Source: a virus
DNA: 64,000 bases
Strand: one strand, 5' to 3'
Virus record (IMG/VR): IMGVR_UViG_3300021959_006010
Location: 186,001 to 250,000 of that record
The notes below the pieces were generated by a model, which was given only the letters and a program-made list of their open reading frames with translations, was not told the DNA's origin and did not search any database. The translations under genes were made by a program, and so were the position numbers. This document shows, piece after piece, positions 15,961 through 23,278 of this stretch; within the stretch, counting starts at the first letter, position 1; every line of letters starts with the position of its first letter.

Positions 15961-16266
15961 TTATAAATCAGATAGATCAGTAGCACGTTTTGCCATGTCA
16001 CCGACTGTATCTTTTTTACTTGGATTAGGAGAATCTACTTTGTCTTTTGATTCTATTCCTACAGTAACGCCGTCAGGATCAAACTGAACTAGATTCTGTA
16101 AATCAATACTAGAATCGTAAGACACTTTGAAACTGTCGTAATCAAACTGAGGGACTCCAGCCTTCTTCATATAAGAATTTAGCTTATCCCAAGAGACTTT
16201 TGTTTTTTTAGGAAGAGTTTTTAAAATTTGAAGAAGTAAGGCAGTTTCTTCTACTGCCTCACTTAC
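15961..16266 (-). CDS. -1 frame extension of the upstream head protein
   Basis: In the -1 frame relative to the 241-residue upstream gene, an open frame of 101 codons follows directly from the A AAA AAG site (continuing VSEAVEETALLLQILKTLPK). The first in-frame ATG (16170) has no Shine-Dalgarno site. The sequence before that ATG reads like normal protein. The most economical reading is a fused product of about 342 residues made by -1 frameshifting. A separate 69-residue gene starting at 16170, or a sequencing error in the A9 run, are the alternatives. Confidence 0.6.
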   Translation of the reverse strand, partial: VSEAVEETALLLQILKTLPKKTKVSWDKLNSYMKKAGVPQFDYDSFKVSYDSSIDLQNLVQFDPDGVTVGIESKDKVDSPNPSKKDTVGDMAKRATDLSDL

Positions 16267-16272
16267 TTTTTT
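16239..16272 (-). promoter_or_regulatory. dnaX-like -1 ribosomal frameshift signal
   Basis: Reading leftward: heptamer A AAA AAG (16272-16266), in phase with the upstream gene, immediately followed by stop TAA, a six-base spacer (TAAGTG), then a perfect 7-bp hairpin AGGCAGT/ACTGCCT with a 7-base loop (16259-16239). Heptamer, spacing and stem-loop match the bacterial dnaX arrangement. Confidence 0.7.
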
Positions 16273-16988
16273 TTTGAACTGCGTTCGATTGACTCACGCT
16301 TTTCGCGACCAGCTTCTTCTTCGCCGCCTGCTGCTGCATCATCTGCACCAAAGTCATCCCCGGCGTCTACATCCATATCCATTGCTGCATCATCTTCTGC
16401 GTCAACGGTAGGCTCCATCCCCATGTCGTCATCGCCCATTGGCTCTTCCATGCCGTCGCCTTCCCCAGTTAGCATCCCTACTCCGTTTGTAAGTGTTGCT
16501 CGTGTGCTTTCCATTGCAGCATACATACTATCCAATGCTGGTTTAATAGTATTAACAAATGCTTCTGACTGCTCTGAGCCCATCTCATCGCGGATAGCAT
16601 CTGCTAGTTCTAACATAGAATCGGACTGCATTTCTGCTGTGTCTTCCATCCAACCAGTAACACGGTCAACCATGTCTTTAGCTGCCATAACTAATTCTGC
16701 TTCGTCTTCTTTGCCTTCACGAACACTTACACGTTCTTCCTCACGCTCAATAATAGCGGCATTTAGAACATCTAAGAACAATTTATCTTTGTTATACTTT
16801 TCAGAATGCACTGAACTAAAACTCTCATTTGTTTCTACTTGCGATAGTTTTGTACGTAGTTTATTGCGAGCATCTTCTAATTGCTCAAACGTAAACTTGT
16901 CTAGGTTAATTCTAGAACCAAACTTTTTAGCTAGGCTTTCGTTAAGTGCCTTAGCTGTAATCGGTTTTGATATCTCTCTAATGTTCAT
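16263..16988 (-). CDS. Virion/prohead protein with acidic C-terminal part
   Basis: The 241 residues have a leader MNIREISKPITAK, then FTFEQLEDARNKLRTKLSQVETNESF, a helical middle (MLELADAIRDEMGSEQSEAF) and a very acidic Asp/Met tract before GREKRESIERSSKKK. It resembles head-core/structural proteins of marine T4-like phages; the exact T4 counterpart is unclear. It ends at a stop directly after a slippery A run, see the frameshift signal. A late-like box GATAAATA lies about 30 bases upstream. Confidence 0.65.
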   Translation of the reverse strand: MNIREISKPITAKALNESLAKKFGSRINLDKFTFEQLEDARNKLRTKLSQVETNESFSSVHSEKYNKDKLFLDVLNAAIIEREEERVSVREGKEDEAELVMAAKDMVDRVTGWMEDTAEMQSDSMLELADAIRDEMGSEQSEAFVNTIKPALDSMYAAMESTRATLTNGVGMLTGEGDGMEEPMGDDDMGMEPTVDAEDDAAMDMDVDAGDDFGADDAAAGGEEEAGREKRESIERSSKKK

Positions 16989-17020
16989 TTATCTCTTCCC
17001 TTAACGGTTATGCTTTAAGT

Positions 17021-17028
17021 TATTTATC
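17021..17028 (-). promoter_or_regulatory. Late-promoter-like box
   Basis: GATAAATA on the minus strand, about 30 bases before the head protein start codon at 16988. Confidence 0.4.
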
Positions 17029-17032
17029 ATTA

Positions 17033-17446
17033 TTACGAAAAGATTATTGTATCTAGATTTTGTTTAGCATATTCAGTCCGATACTTAGCGTCTTCGAATC
17101 TAACTTCAATTATATCTTTTTTAAATTCGTCTTTGGTTTTCTTCATTGTATTTTTATAAAAGATACTATCGTTATAATTCTTTTCAATTATTTGATCCCA
17201 AATCATAACTTGATCTATTACATCAAATCCTTTAGCCATACTTTTTGCAATAGCAACTGCACTTGATTTGCAAAAAGTTTTTGCTACTTGCTTATTTTCT
17301 TTTGTATCATAAACTAGATAACCATTACGTGATTTACGTATAACCATATTTTTGATGCGAATACTATTTCCCTTAACATAAGGAAAATCAATTTCGTTTA
17401 CATTTTGGTTGATTATATCTTCTAATACTTTAACAATATCTTTCAT
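17033..17446 (-). CDS. Hypothetical protein, 137 aa
   Basis: Lys/Asp/Ile-rich protein without known motif. The segment SIRIKNMVIRKSRNGYLVYDTKENKQVAKTFCKSSAVAIAKSMAKG looks like a small alpha/beta module. It overlaps the end of the preceding 69-residue gene by 17 bases and belongs to the head-protein block. Confidence 0.55.
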   Translation of the reverse strand: MKDIVKVLEDIINQNVNEIDFPYVKGNSIRIKNMVIRKSRNGYLVYDTKENKQVAKTFCKSSAVAIAKSMAKGFDVIDQVMIWDQIIEKNYNDSIFYKNTMKKTKDEFKKDIIEVRFEDAKYRTEYAKQNLDTIIFS

Positions 17447-17639
17447 TCTTAACTACCCAAGTTTGATGATTGCGTTGTACTTTACTTACTAAACTTTTCC
17501 GTATTAGGTTGTCTAATGTGGTTTGATCTCTTTCAGTAAAATTGTCGTATGGTGCTACTCCTTGCATTCTTTCTAGCAGGTCTTTTTCTTCGTTTGAAGT
17601 TGCAATTTCAAAACTTGTTATTAATTCGTTAAGCTTCAT
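17430..17639 (-). CDS. Small head-block protein with MKLNELI leader
   Basis: 69 residues starting MKLNELITSFE, one of several neighbouring proteins with a similar short amphipathic start. The rest has a helix-turn-helix-like run (TERDQTTLDNLIRKSLVSKV). Overlaps its upstream neighbour by four bases (ATGA). Confidence 0.55.
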   Translation of the reverse strand: MKLNELITSFEIATSNEEKDLLERMQGVAPYDNFTERDQTTLDNLIRKSLVSKVQRNHQTWVVKNERYC

Positions 17640-17893
17640 TTCTTTGGCATTGTTAATGTAATATTAGAATTTGGTTTAATTTTATTTGGTCCTGCGGGTG
17701 TCTTAGCAGTTAGGTCTACGTTAGTATTTCCTTTATCATCAGTACTTACGTTTGCTTTTTTAAGATCAACTTTAGTAGTTACACCTGGTTTCTTAGGATC
17801 TTCTATTTCAATTTCGGCTCCGGACACACGTTTTACTTTACCTGTTTGCTGTATAGCATTTGGATTAGGTTTTACTATCTCATTAATCTTCAT
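17636..17893 (-). CDS. Small head-block protein with MKINEIV leader
   Basis: 85 residues starting MKINEIVKPN, then a beta-rich polar part (VKRVSGAEIEIEDPKKPGVTT). No catalytic motif. Start and stop overlap neighbouring genes by four bases, so it is translated as part of the head-protein operon. Confidence 0.55.
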   Translation of the reverse strand: MKINEIVKPNPNAIQQTGKVKRVSGAEIEIEDPKKPGVTTKVDLKKANVSTDDKGNTNVDLTAKTPAGPNKIKPNSNITLTMPKK

Positions 17894-18204
17894 ATTCTTT
17901 TCGCCTTGCTCGATCTTTTTCTAATTCTAGAACCAGTATTAATTTTTCCTAGTCTACGTGACGCTGGATTATTTGACTTTGTGCGTTTTGTTTTTATTTT
18001 AATTGCACTGCGTTTCCTTGCTTTTGTTTGTTGAAACGCTTTTCTTTTCTTTGCACTTAAAGGAGCAGTACAGGTACTTGCTTTAGCAACAATACGTCCT
18101 TTTCGCGGTCCGCTATTACAACGATACTTTCGAACGTTAGTGTTTCCCTTACGTCCATAAATACTTTGTGCGCCTTCTTCTATCTCAAATTCAGACGCTC
18201 TCAT
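17890..18204 (-). CDS. Highly basic internal-head-type protein (paralog 1)
   Basis: 104 residues. Leader MRASEFEIEEG contains I-E-E-G, compatible with a T4-like prohead protease site. The rest is very Lys/Arg rich: VRKYRCNSGPRKGRIV, then a Cys (ASTCTAP), FQQTKARKRS and NPASRRLGK. The next gene upstream is a clear paralog. DNA binding inside the capsid is the natural inference for such charge. Confidence 0.65.
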   Translation of the reverse strand: MRASEFEIEEGAQSIYGRKGNTNVRKYRCNSGPRKGRIVAKASTCTAPLSAKKRKAFQQTKARKRSAIKIKTKRTKSNNPASRRLGKINTGSRIRKRSSKAKRI

Positions 18205-18503
18205 CTTCTCATTCCTTTTTTACTACTGATACGATTAAGTGATTGTACTCTTCTACTTGCTGGATTTACTCTTTTAGTTCTTTTTGCTTTTCTTGCCATT
18301 TTTGCACCTAGACGAGCTCTTGTTCTTTTAAATTGAACTCTCTTTTTTATATCTGGTGCAGCAAAACATTGTCCAATATTAGAAACTATTCTATTTTTTC
18401 TAATACCGCTAGAACATCTGTACTTCCGTACGACTTTTTTACCTGAACGAGCCCAGGTTTGTTTTTCGATTAAAAGGTCATTAAAAAACTCACGTAGTAA
18501 CAT
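18201..18503 (-). CDS. Highly basic internal-head-type protein (paralog 2)
   Basis: 100 residues. Leader MLLREFFNDLLIEK, then VVRKYRCSSGIRKNRIV, CFAAPDIKKRVQFKRTRAR and NPASRRVQ, matching paralog 1 motif by motif. A tandem duplication is evident. No Shine-Dalgarno site is obvious ahead of the start. Confidence 0.65.
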   Translation of the reverse strand: MLLREFFNDLLIEKQTWARSGKKVVRKYRCSSGIRKNRIVSNIGQCFAAPDIKKRVQFKRTRARLGAKMARKAKRTKRVNPASRRVQSLNRISSKKGMRR

Positions 18504-18525
18504 ATAGTTATTTATCGCGAGTGAT

Positions 18526-18765
18526 TTATAAGTTCATTAAAATTACAATAATGGTCGATAACAAGCCTGCTACAATAGTTCCTGCGGAACCGATCAAAAC
18601 CTTTGTCATTGATTTCTGGCCATCAACTACGTCTGTATGGAGTTTATCAACTTTTTCTTCAAGTCCGGTTAAACGACGATCAAGCTGCTCATAACGAAGA
18701 GCGCATAGATCTACGTGTGCTTCTAAACTTTCTTTTTCTAACGCTGTTGACGGTAATGTCGACAT
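18526..18765 (-). CDS. Holin-like or XhlA-like membrane protein
   Basis: 79 residues with a helical region carrying a heptad pattern (YEQLDRRLTGLEEKVDKLHTDV), a short charged link and one C-terminal membrane segment (VLIGSAGTIVAGLLSTIIVILM). This layout matches XhlA/hemolysin-type phage membrane proteins, which help lysis. The assignment rests on topology only. Confidence 0.55.
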   Translation of the reverse strand: MSTLPSTALEKESLEAHVDLCALRYEQLDRRLTGLEEKVDKLHTDVVDGQKSMTKVLIGSAGTIVAGLLSTIIVILMNL

Positions 18766-18853
18766 ACAATAATCTCCAATTGATAAAGTAAACTCGTAGT
18801 TGGCCTTTTGTGTGGTTTTTTGTATGCCTTAATAAATGTTGTTATAGTATTAT

Positions 18854-19246
18854 TTATTCGATTTCTTTTAAAAATATGTTTTTATGTTTGCTATTGGTTG
18901 ATAAAAATGTATTATTTTTAAATGTTGCCGTCTCTTCTAAGCCTACTATTATAGGAACAAAATCAAAATCTTTTTCTAATGTTGCTAATGGTACAGCTAT
19001 CTCTCTTTCTATTTCAAAATCGACAATCCATACATTTTGTTCTCCAGTAAATGACGATCCAAACTCTAAATTATCAATGTGTATAGATTTCTTTTGCGGA
19101 GGTTTAGGAATTATTGGATTATATCTTAAACTTAAAGTTTGTAAAAAACTCATATAATTTTGATGCTGACGGTATAGCTTGCTATCGTCTTCTCTTCTAG
19201 CATTTGTTTCTGTTATATCTACTAAAGAATAAAATTTATAATTCAT
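18854..19246 (-). CDS. Conserved virion-block protein, unknown function
   Basis: 130 residues beginning MNYKFYSLVDITETNARRED. It reads like the small structural proteins found in marine T4-like phages. The beta-strand-rich middle ends in IVGLEETATFKNN. No catalytic motif. Confidence 0.6.
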   Translation of the reverse strand: MNYKFYSLVDITETNARREDDSKLYRQHQNYMSFLQTLSLRYNPIIPKPPQKKSIHIDNLEFGSSFTGEQNVWIVDFEIEREIAVPLATLEKDFDFVPIIVGLEETATFKNNTFLSTNSKHKNIFLKEIE

Positions 19247-19263
19247 ACTGTATTTACAGAGAT

Positions 19264-19293
19264 AAAAAAAGCGTCACTTAAAAAGTGACGCTT
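19264..19293 (-). terminator. Intrinsic terminator
   Basis: Leftward AAGCGTCACTT/AAGTGACGCTT followed by seven T, after the 91-residue gene. Confidence 0.9.
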
Positions 19294-19340
19294 CTGTGTG
19301 ACACCTTCCGTATCACGGTCCCTAAGGTAGTTAGGAATTA

Positions 19341-19616
19341 TTACTCAGTAAAGTCTGCTACTAGTGATACAGCTTGACCGATTGTTTCGCCGTCTGCATC
19401 GTCACCGCCTTGTAGAGCAACGTGCATTACTCCGCCGATTGCGCCTGCAATACCTGCGATTGTCCAACCGCCTGCGCCGGCTGCTGTTACAAGTGCTTGT
19501 AGAGCTGCTTCGTCAGCTACAACTGCGTCTGTAGCTACGATTTGTGTACGTGGACCTAAGCCAGAACCTGCGCGAGCTAGGTGGTTTTGTCCGATTGTTG
19601 CATATAAGTCTGCCAT
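19341..19616 (-). CDS. Small Ala/Gly-rich virion-type protein
   Basis: 91 residues with a polar N-terminus (MADLYATIGQNHLARAGS) and a Gly/Ala-rich hydrophobic middle (GGWTIAGIAGAIGGVMHVAL). It has a strong GGAGAAAG ribosome site, its own late promoter and a strong terminator, so it is probably made in large amounts late in infection. A head-decoration or other abundant virion role is a guess. Confidence 0.6.
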   Translation of the reverse strand: MADLYATIGQNHLARAGSGLGPRTQIVATDAVVADEAALQALVTAAGAGGWTIAGIAGAIGGVMHVALQGGDDADGETIGQAVSLVADFTE

Positions 19617-19674
19617 TTTCTTTCTCCTGTTTCTCTAATGACTAAGTTTACTACTCTGTAAACTGTTATACTAT

Positions 19675-19682
19675 TATTTATA
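19675..19682 (-). promoter_or_regulatory. T4-type late promoter
   Basis: TATAAATA on the minus strand, 58 bases before the 91-residue gene. Confidence 0.6.
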
Positions 19683-19710
19683 TAAAAATATAAAAAAACT
19701 TTCTAATAGA

Positions 19711-20064
19711 TTATTTTTTGGCTCTTTTTCTTAAAGCCTTTAAAAGTTGTACAAACCCAGGTCCTGCTGTAACTATATCGTCAATTAATTCTATAACAGG
19801 CTGATATGCTTTAACCATAGAACTAGGAATACTTTTGCCTTCTTGTGCTAGATCTAGAAACTTTTTAATTAGCATTAGGTCTTTGCTGCCAGTAAGTAAT
19901 CTATAAAGTGCTAGATCTCTTGCTTCAACACGTTTAATTACCCTGTCAAGAGCTGCTTCGTCTAGTTGATCAATGTCAACTGACTCTAGCTCTTCTAAGA
20001 ACTGATCCATATCGTGATCAGTAATTAAATCCTCATCGTTAACAATAGATCTAATAAAGTCCAT
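19711..20064 (-). CDS. Hypothetical helical protein, 117 aa
   Basis: Acidic N-terminal half (DQFLEELESVDIDQLDEAALDRVIKRVEAR), then a helical half ending in basic RKRAKK. Probably all alpha. Two bases separate it from the next upstream gene. Confidence 0.55.
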   Translation of the reverse strand: MDFIRSIVNDEDLITDHDMDQFLEELESVDIDQLDEAALDRVIKRVEARDLALYRLLTGSKDLMLIKKFLDLAQEGKSIPSSMVKAYQPVIELIDDIVTAGPGFVQLLKALRKRAKK

Positions 20065-20065
20065 A

Positions 20066-20455
20066 TTAGTTGCGTCTTGCTCTCATGTCTGCTTGACGTG
20101 CAATATCGTCATCGCTTGGTGCTCTATCCATATCGTCATCGTCATCTTCTGGTTCAGGATCTGCTACGCCAGCGCCTACTTCAGCATTTTGTACTTTGCC
20201 AATCAGTGCTTTAAATTCTTCTACGTCATAACCTGCATTTTTAAGTGCTTCTGCAGGACTTTTAGGTCCAAAGTTTGCACCTAGTCTCACAAGCTGGGTT
20301 GTAAGTTCGGCTGCTTTATTAAACTCTTCGTCATCCCATTTAATGCCACTCTTAGGTTCTAATGCTGAACGAATTTTGTGTGCCATTTGGATAAACGGAC
20401 GATGTTTTGGATCGATCTCCATTGATGCTTCAACGATTACTTCATTAATTTTCAT
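20066..20455 (-). CDS. Head-block protein with MKINEVIVEA leader
   Basis: 129 residues. The leader holds I-V-E-A, a plausible prohead protease site after residue 9. The body is helical with a C-terminal acidic run (DPEPEDDDDDMDRAPSDDD) before an Arg-rich end. Overlaps its upstream neighbour by four bases. Confidence 0.6.
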   Translation of the reverse strand: MKINEVIVEASMEIDPKHRPFIQMAHKIRSALEPKSGIKWDDEEFNKAAELTTQLVRLGANFGPKSPAEALKNAGYDVEEFKALIGKVQNAEVGAGVADPEPEDDDDDMDRAPSDDDIARQADMRARRN

Positions 20456-21267
20456 TGTACTATCCTTTGTGTAAGTTCTTTAATTCTGTTTAAGTGTTTG
20501 TCTGCTAAACTTTCATTAGGTAGGCCTTTGCCTTCTTTTTCCATAGTGTCTAACCAAGGTTGGATTAATTCTTTGAAGTTAGGATCTTTCCTAAGTATTG
20601 CAATCATACTTTCTACTGTGTGCGTATCTGATTCTTTTGCATTTGGATCGCCTAATAAAATTTTAGCAATTTCATTCCAGTCTTTGGTAACTACAGCATC
20701 ACCATTATTAGGATCAACAAGTCCAAACTTAGGACTCATTTTATATCCTCTACCTCTTGCTAAACTAGAAAGCAATACTGCTCTGTCTGCGCCACTATAG
20801 TTTTTTGTACCTCCACGCTTTGCACCACGTTGGTAATCAGGATCATCTGTAAGCATAAAGTCTACTTGTACGTAACCGTCATAGCCAACAATAGGCATGC
20901 GGAAGTGTACTTGATCACCGGCACTATGTATCCAGCCCCCTTTAAACTTACGACCTACATTCATTATTTCGTTATCTGGGATGCCTTGTTTTTTGCACCA
21001 TGCAGTAAGTTTTGCAATCAACTCGTCTTTACTTATTTTGTTTAGATCAGTGTTTAAATCTAAGTCGCCGGACGAGTTTAGTTCAAATGATCCGTCTGGA
21101 TCTACCTTCTTGCCTGTTGTACCTAGCATGTCATCGTCAACAAATTCTAAACCTATAATCTTTTCAATCGCAGCGACCGTAGGTCTTACCTTTGGAGTAG
21201 CAATGCGAGTAGTTAAAGGATTTGCATCTTTGTCCTTAAAAACATTTCCACCTTCTTTAAGAATCAT
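20452..21267 (-). CDS. Nucleotidyltransferase-fold protein in the head block
   Basis: 271 residues. After the leader MILKEGG there is ELNSSGDLDLNTD, with the GS-xD-x-D pattern of Pol-beta-type transferases, and YVQVDFMLTD, which could give the third acidic residue. The N-terminal segment TPKVRPTVAAIEKIIG is helical. The substrate is unknown. Its leader and position suggest it may be packaged into the head, like the internal proteins around it. Confidence 0.6.
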   Translation of the reverse strand: MILKEGGNVFKDKDANPLTTRIATPKVRPTVAAIEKIIGLEFVDDDMLGTTGKKVDPDGSFELNSSGDLDLNTDLNKISKDELIAKLTAWCKKQGIPDNEIMNVGRKFKGGWIHSAGDQVHFRMPIVGYDGYVQVDFMLTDDPDYQRGAKRGGTKNYSGADRAVLLSSLARGRGYKMSPKFGLVDPNNGDAVVTKDWNEIAKILLGDPNAKESDTHTVESMIAILRKDPNFKELIQPWLDTMEKEGKGLPNESLADKHLNRIKELTQRIVQ

Positions 21268-21517
21268 TTTTCTTACTCTCTATTACTTTTTGCATCGAAC
21301 GGCGGAATTTTTTAGGGTCGCCGTTTTTAATTGAATTAATAAATCTTCTTTCGAGTTCAAGAGCAGTTGTATCATCATAAACATCATTGATACGATTGAG
21401 TAGATTTATTGCACTCTCAATAATATTATTAGCTGTTGCTTCGATTAATAAATCGTTGTCGCGAGCTTTGTTCAGACTGTTTAGTTCTTCTAAAATACTT
21501 CTTGTACGTTTTCTCAT
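21257..21517 (-). CDS. Small head-block protein with LLIEA motif
   Basis: 86 residues, helical, with NDLLIEATANN at about 21-31 (candidate prohead protease site). The C-terminal part is basic (KKFRRSMQKVIESKKND). It overlaps the nucleotidyltransferase-like gene by 11 bases. Confidence 0.55.
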   Translation of the reverse strand: MRKRTRSILEELNSLNKARDNDLLIEATANNIIESAINLLNRINDVYDDTTALELERRFINSIKNGDPKKFRRSMQKVIESKKNDS

Positions 21518-21566
21518 GGTTTAATTTCCTTACATGTATTTAGTGTAGAAAAACCAAAGGTGGGAT

Positions 21567-21597
21567 AAAAAAATAGGAGGCTAACCGTGGCCTCCTG
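21567..21597 (-). terminator. Intrinsic terminator
   Basis: Leftward AGGAGGC/GCCTCCT stem followed by ATTTTTTT, after the peroxiredoxin gene. Confidence 0.85.
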
Positions 21598-21634
21598 CGT
21601 GTGTGTTACGGCACAACCCGGTAGTATCTACTTC

Positions 21635-22183
21635 TTAATCTATCATTACTTCTTCTTTATCAAGATAAGCGATACAATTTTCTGGAGTTGATTCGATATA
21701 GGGATCTTCATCTAGTCCGTCGTTGTTGATGCCAGGTTCCTGCCACCACTTCTCCACAACACCGTCGTTGATGATAGCCATAAAGCGCCAACTTCGATTT
21801 CCAAACCCTAAATGGTTCTTACCGATCAACATGCCCAAGTAACGAGTCATGTTTCCCGAACCGTCTGGAATAACTTTAACACGTTCGATACACTGTGCTT
21901 TAGCCCATGCATTCATAACAAACGCATCGTTAACACTCATGCAGTAAACTTCGTCAATATTAAAGCCTTTAATCTTATTATAATTTTCTTCAAAGCCTGG
22001 AAGTTGATAAGTTGAACAAGTAGGCGTAAATGCACCTGGCAAGCTAAACAATACAACTCTTTTACCTTTAAAGTAATCATCAGTAGTCTTGTCTTCCCAA
22101 CGGAAAGGATTTGGACCTTCGATACTATCGTCACGTACTCGTGTTTTAAATGTTACCTGAGGTAACTTAAATCCTTCAATCAT
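21635..22183 (-). CDS. Peroxiredoxin (Prx5-type)
   Basis: 182 residues. Motifs: VVLFSLPGAFTPTCS with the peroxidatic Cys, a distal YCMSVNDAFVMNAWAKAQ segment and RSWRFMAIINDGVVEKWWQEPG, all typical of Prx5/AhpE-like enzymes. It reduces peroxides, and could protect infected cells or be recycled by the nearby phage glutaredoxin. A late promoter lies upstream. Confidence 0.92.
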   Translation of the reverse strand: MIEGFKLPQVTFKTRVRDDSIEGPNPFRWEDKTTDDYFKGKRVVLFSLPGAFTPTCSTYQLPGFEENYNKIKGFNIDEVYCMSVNDAFVMNAWAKAQCIERVKVIPDGSGNMTRYLGMLIGKNHLGFGNRSWRFMAIINDGVVEKWWQEPGINNDGLDEDPYIESTPENCIAYLDKEEVMID

Positions 22184-22218
22184 AAATTTCTCCTGTGTCT
22201 GACTGTGTTTTAGATTTT

Positions 22219-22226
22219 TATTTATA
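22219..22226 (-). promoter_or_regulatory. T4-type late promoter
   Basis: TATAAATA on the minus strand, overlapping the end of prs and 35 bases before the peroxiredoxin start. Confidence 0.55.
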
Positions 22227-23181
22227 CAAACAAACTGCTAACAGATTCTTCGTTTGTAATTCTTCGTATTGCTTCTCCAACTAAAGGAGCAATACTAACT
22301 TGTCTTGTCTTCTTGCAATTCTTAGGACAACGATCGGCAATACTGTCTGTTACTACAAGTTCGTCAAGAACACTTTTTTCTACTTTTTGACATGCTTCTC
22401 CTGACAATACACCGTGTGTAATATAAGCACGAACACTAAGAGCACCTGCATCCATAATTGCTTGTGCTGCCTTACATAGTGTACCTCCAGAGTCAACAAT
22501 ATCATCAACTAGAATTGCATGTTTTCCTTTGACATCTCCGATAAGATTCATTACTTCTGATTTACCTGCTTCAGGACGCATTTTATCTACGATAGCAATG
22601 TCTCCGTTGAACATATCTGCAAACTTTCTAGCACGTACTGCGCCACCTGCATCGGGTGATACAAATACTGTACTTTGTTGATTGATATCTGGATCGTCAA
22701 GAATACCAATTGATCGCTTGATGTCTTTTGCAAACACCACACGACTTGTTAAATCGTCTACTGGTATGTCAAAGAAACCTTGTATCTGACCTGCGTGTAG
22801 ATCCATTGTAAGAATCCTATCAGCGCCTGCTGTTGTGATTAAGTTAGCAACCAACTTTGCTGTAATAGGTGTACGACTTGCACTTTTGCGGTCTTGTCGT
22901 GCATATCCAAAGTATGGGATTACTGCTGTAATACGACTTGCACTGCTGCGTTTAGCAGCGTCGATCATAATCATTAGTTCCATTAGACTATCATTAACAG
23001 GAGTAGCCGTTGGCTGTATAATAAAAACATCTTCGCCGCGGATGTTTTCTAAAAACTCAACACTAGTTTCGCCGTCAGCAAATGTACTTACTTTTGCCGG
23101 AACTAGAGATGCAAAAGTGTGTTCTGCAATACTCTCTGCTAATTTCGGGTTAGCATTGCCCGCGATAATCTTCATTTTCAA
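22222..23181 (-). CDS. prs: Ribose-phosphate pyrophosphokinase
   Basis: The 319-residue protein is full length. It has the N-terminal [22 protein letters not shown], the catalytic loop region [36 protein letters not shown], and the PRPP site [19 protein letters not shown]. It makes PRPP from ribose 5-phosphate and ATP for nucleotide and NAD synthesis. Its own sigma70-type promoter suggests early expression. Confidence 0.95.
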   Translation of the reverse strand: MKMKIIAGNANPKLAESIAEHTFASLVPAKVSTFADGETSVEFLENIRGEDVFIIQPTATPVNDSLMELMIMIDAAKRSSASRITAVIPYFGYARQDRKSASRTPITAKLVANLITTAGADRILTMDLHAGQIQGFFDIPVDDLTSRVVFAKDIKRSIGILDDPDINQQSTVFVSPDAGGAVRARKFADMFNGDIAIVDKMRPEAGKSEVMNLIGDVKGKHAILVDDIVDSGGTLCKAAQAIMDAGALSVRAYITHGVLSGEACQKVEKSVLDELVVTDSIADRCPKNCKKTRQVSIAPLVGEAIRRITNEESVSSLFV

Positions 23182-23215
23182 TTGGTTTCCTCTCTGTCAG
23201 ATATCAAGTGTTTAT

Positions 23216-23244
23216 ATTAAAACATACTTTAGTTTAAAAGTCAA
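23216..23244 (-). promoter_or_regulatory. Sigma70-type promoter for prs
   Basis: TTGACT (23239-23244) and TTTAAT (23216-23221) on the minus strand, 17-base spacer. Confidence 0.5.
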
Positions 23245-23245
23245 G

Positions 23246-23272
23246 AAAAAAGGGGCTCGTCGTTGCCCCTTT
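23246..23272 (-). terminator. Intrinsic terminator
   Basis: Leftward AAAGGGGC/GCCCCTTTT stem with a T run, after the transporter gene. Confidence 0.85.
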
Positions 23273-23278
23273 AGCTTA

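Noticed and set aside
15961-16170. Independent 69-residue gene starting at 16170
   Set aside because: No ribosome site, and the reading frame continues upstream as protein-like sequence to a frameshift signal; kept only as an alternative.
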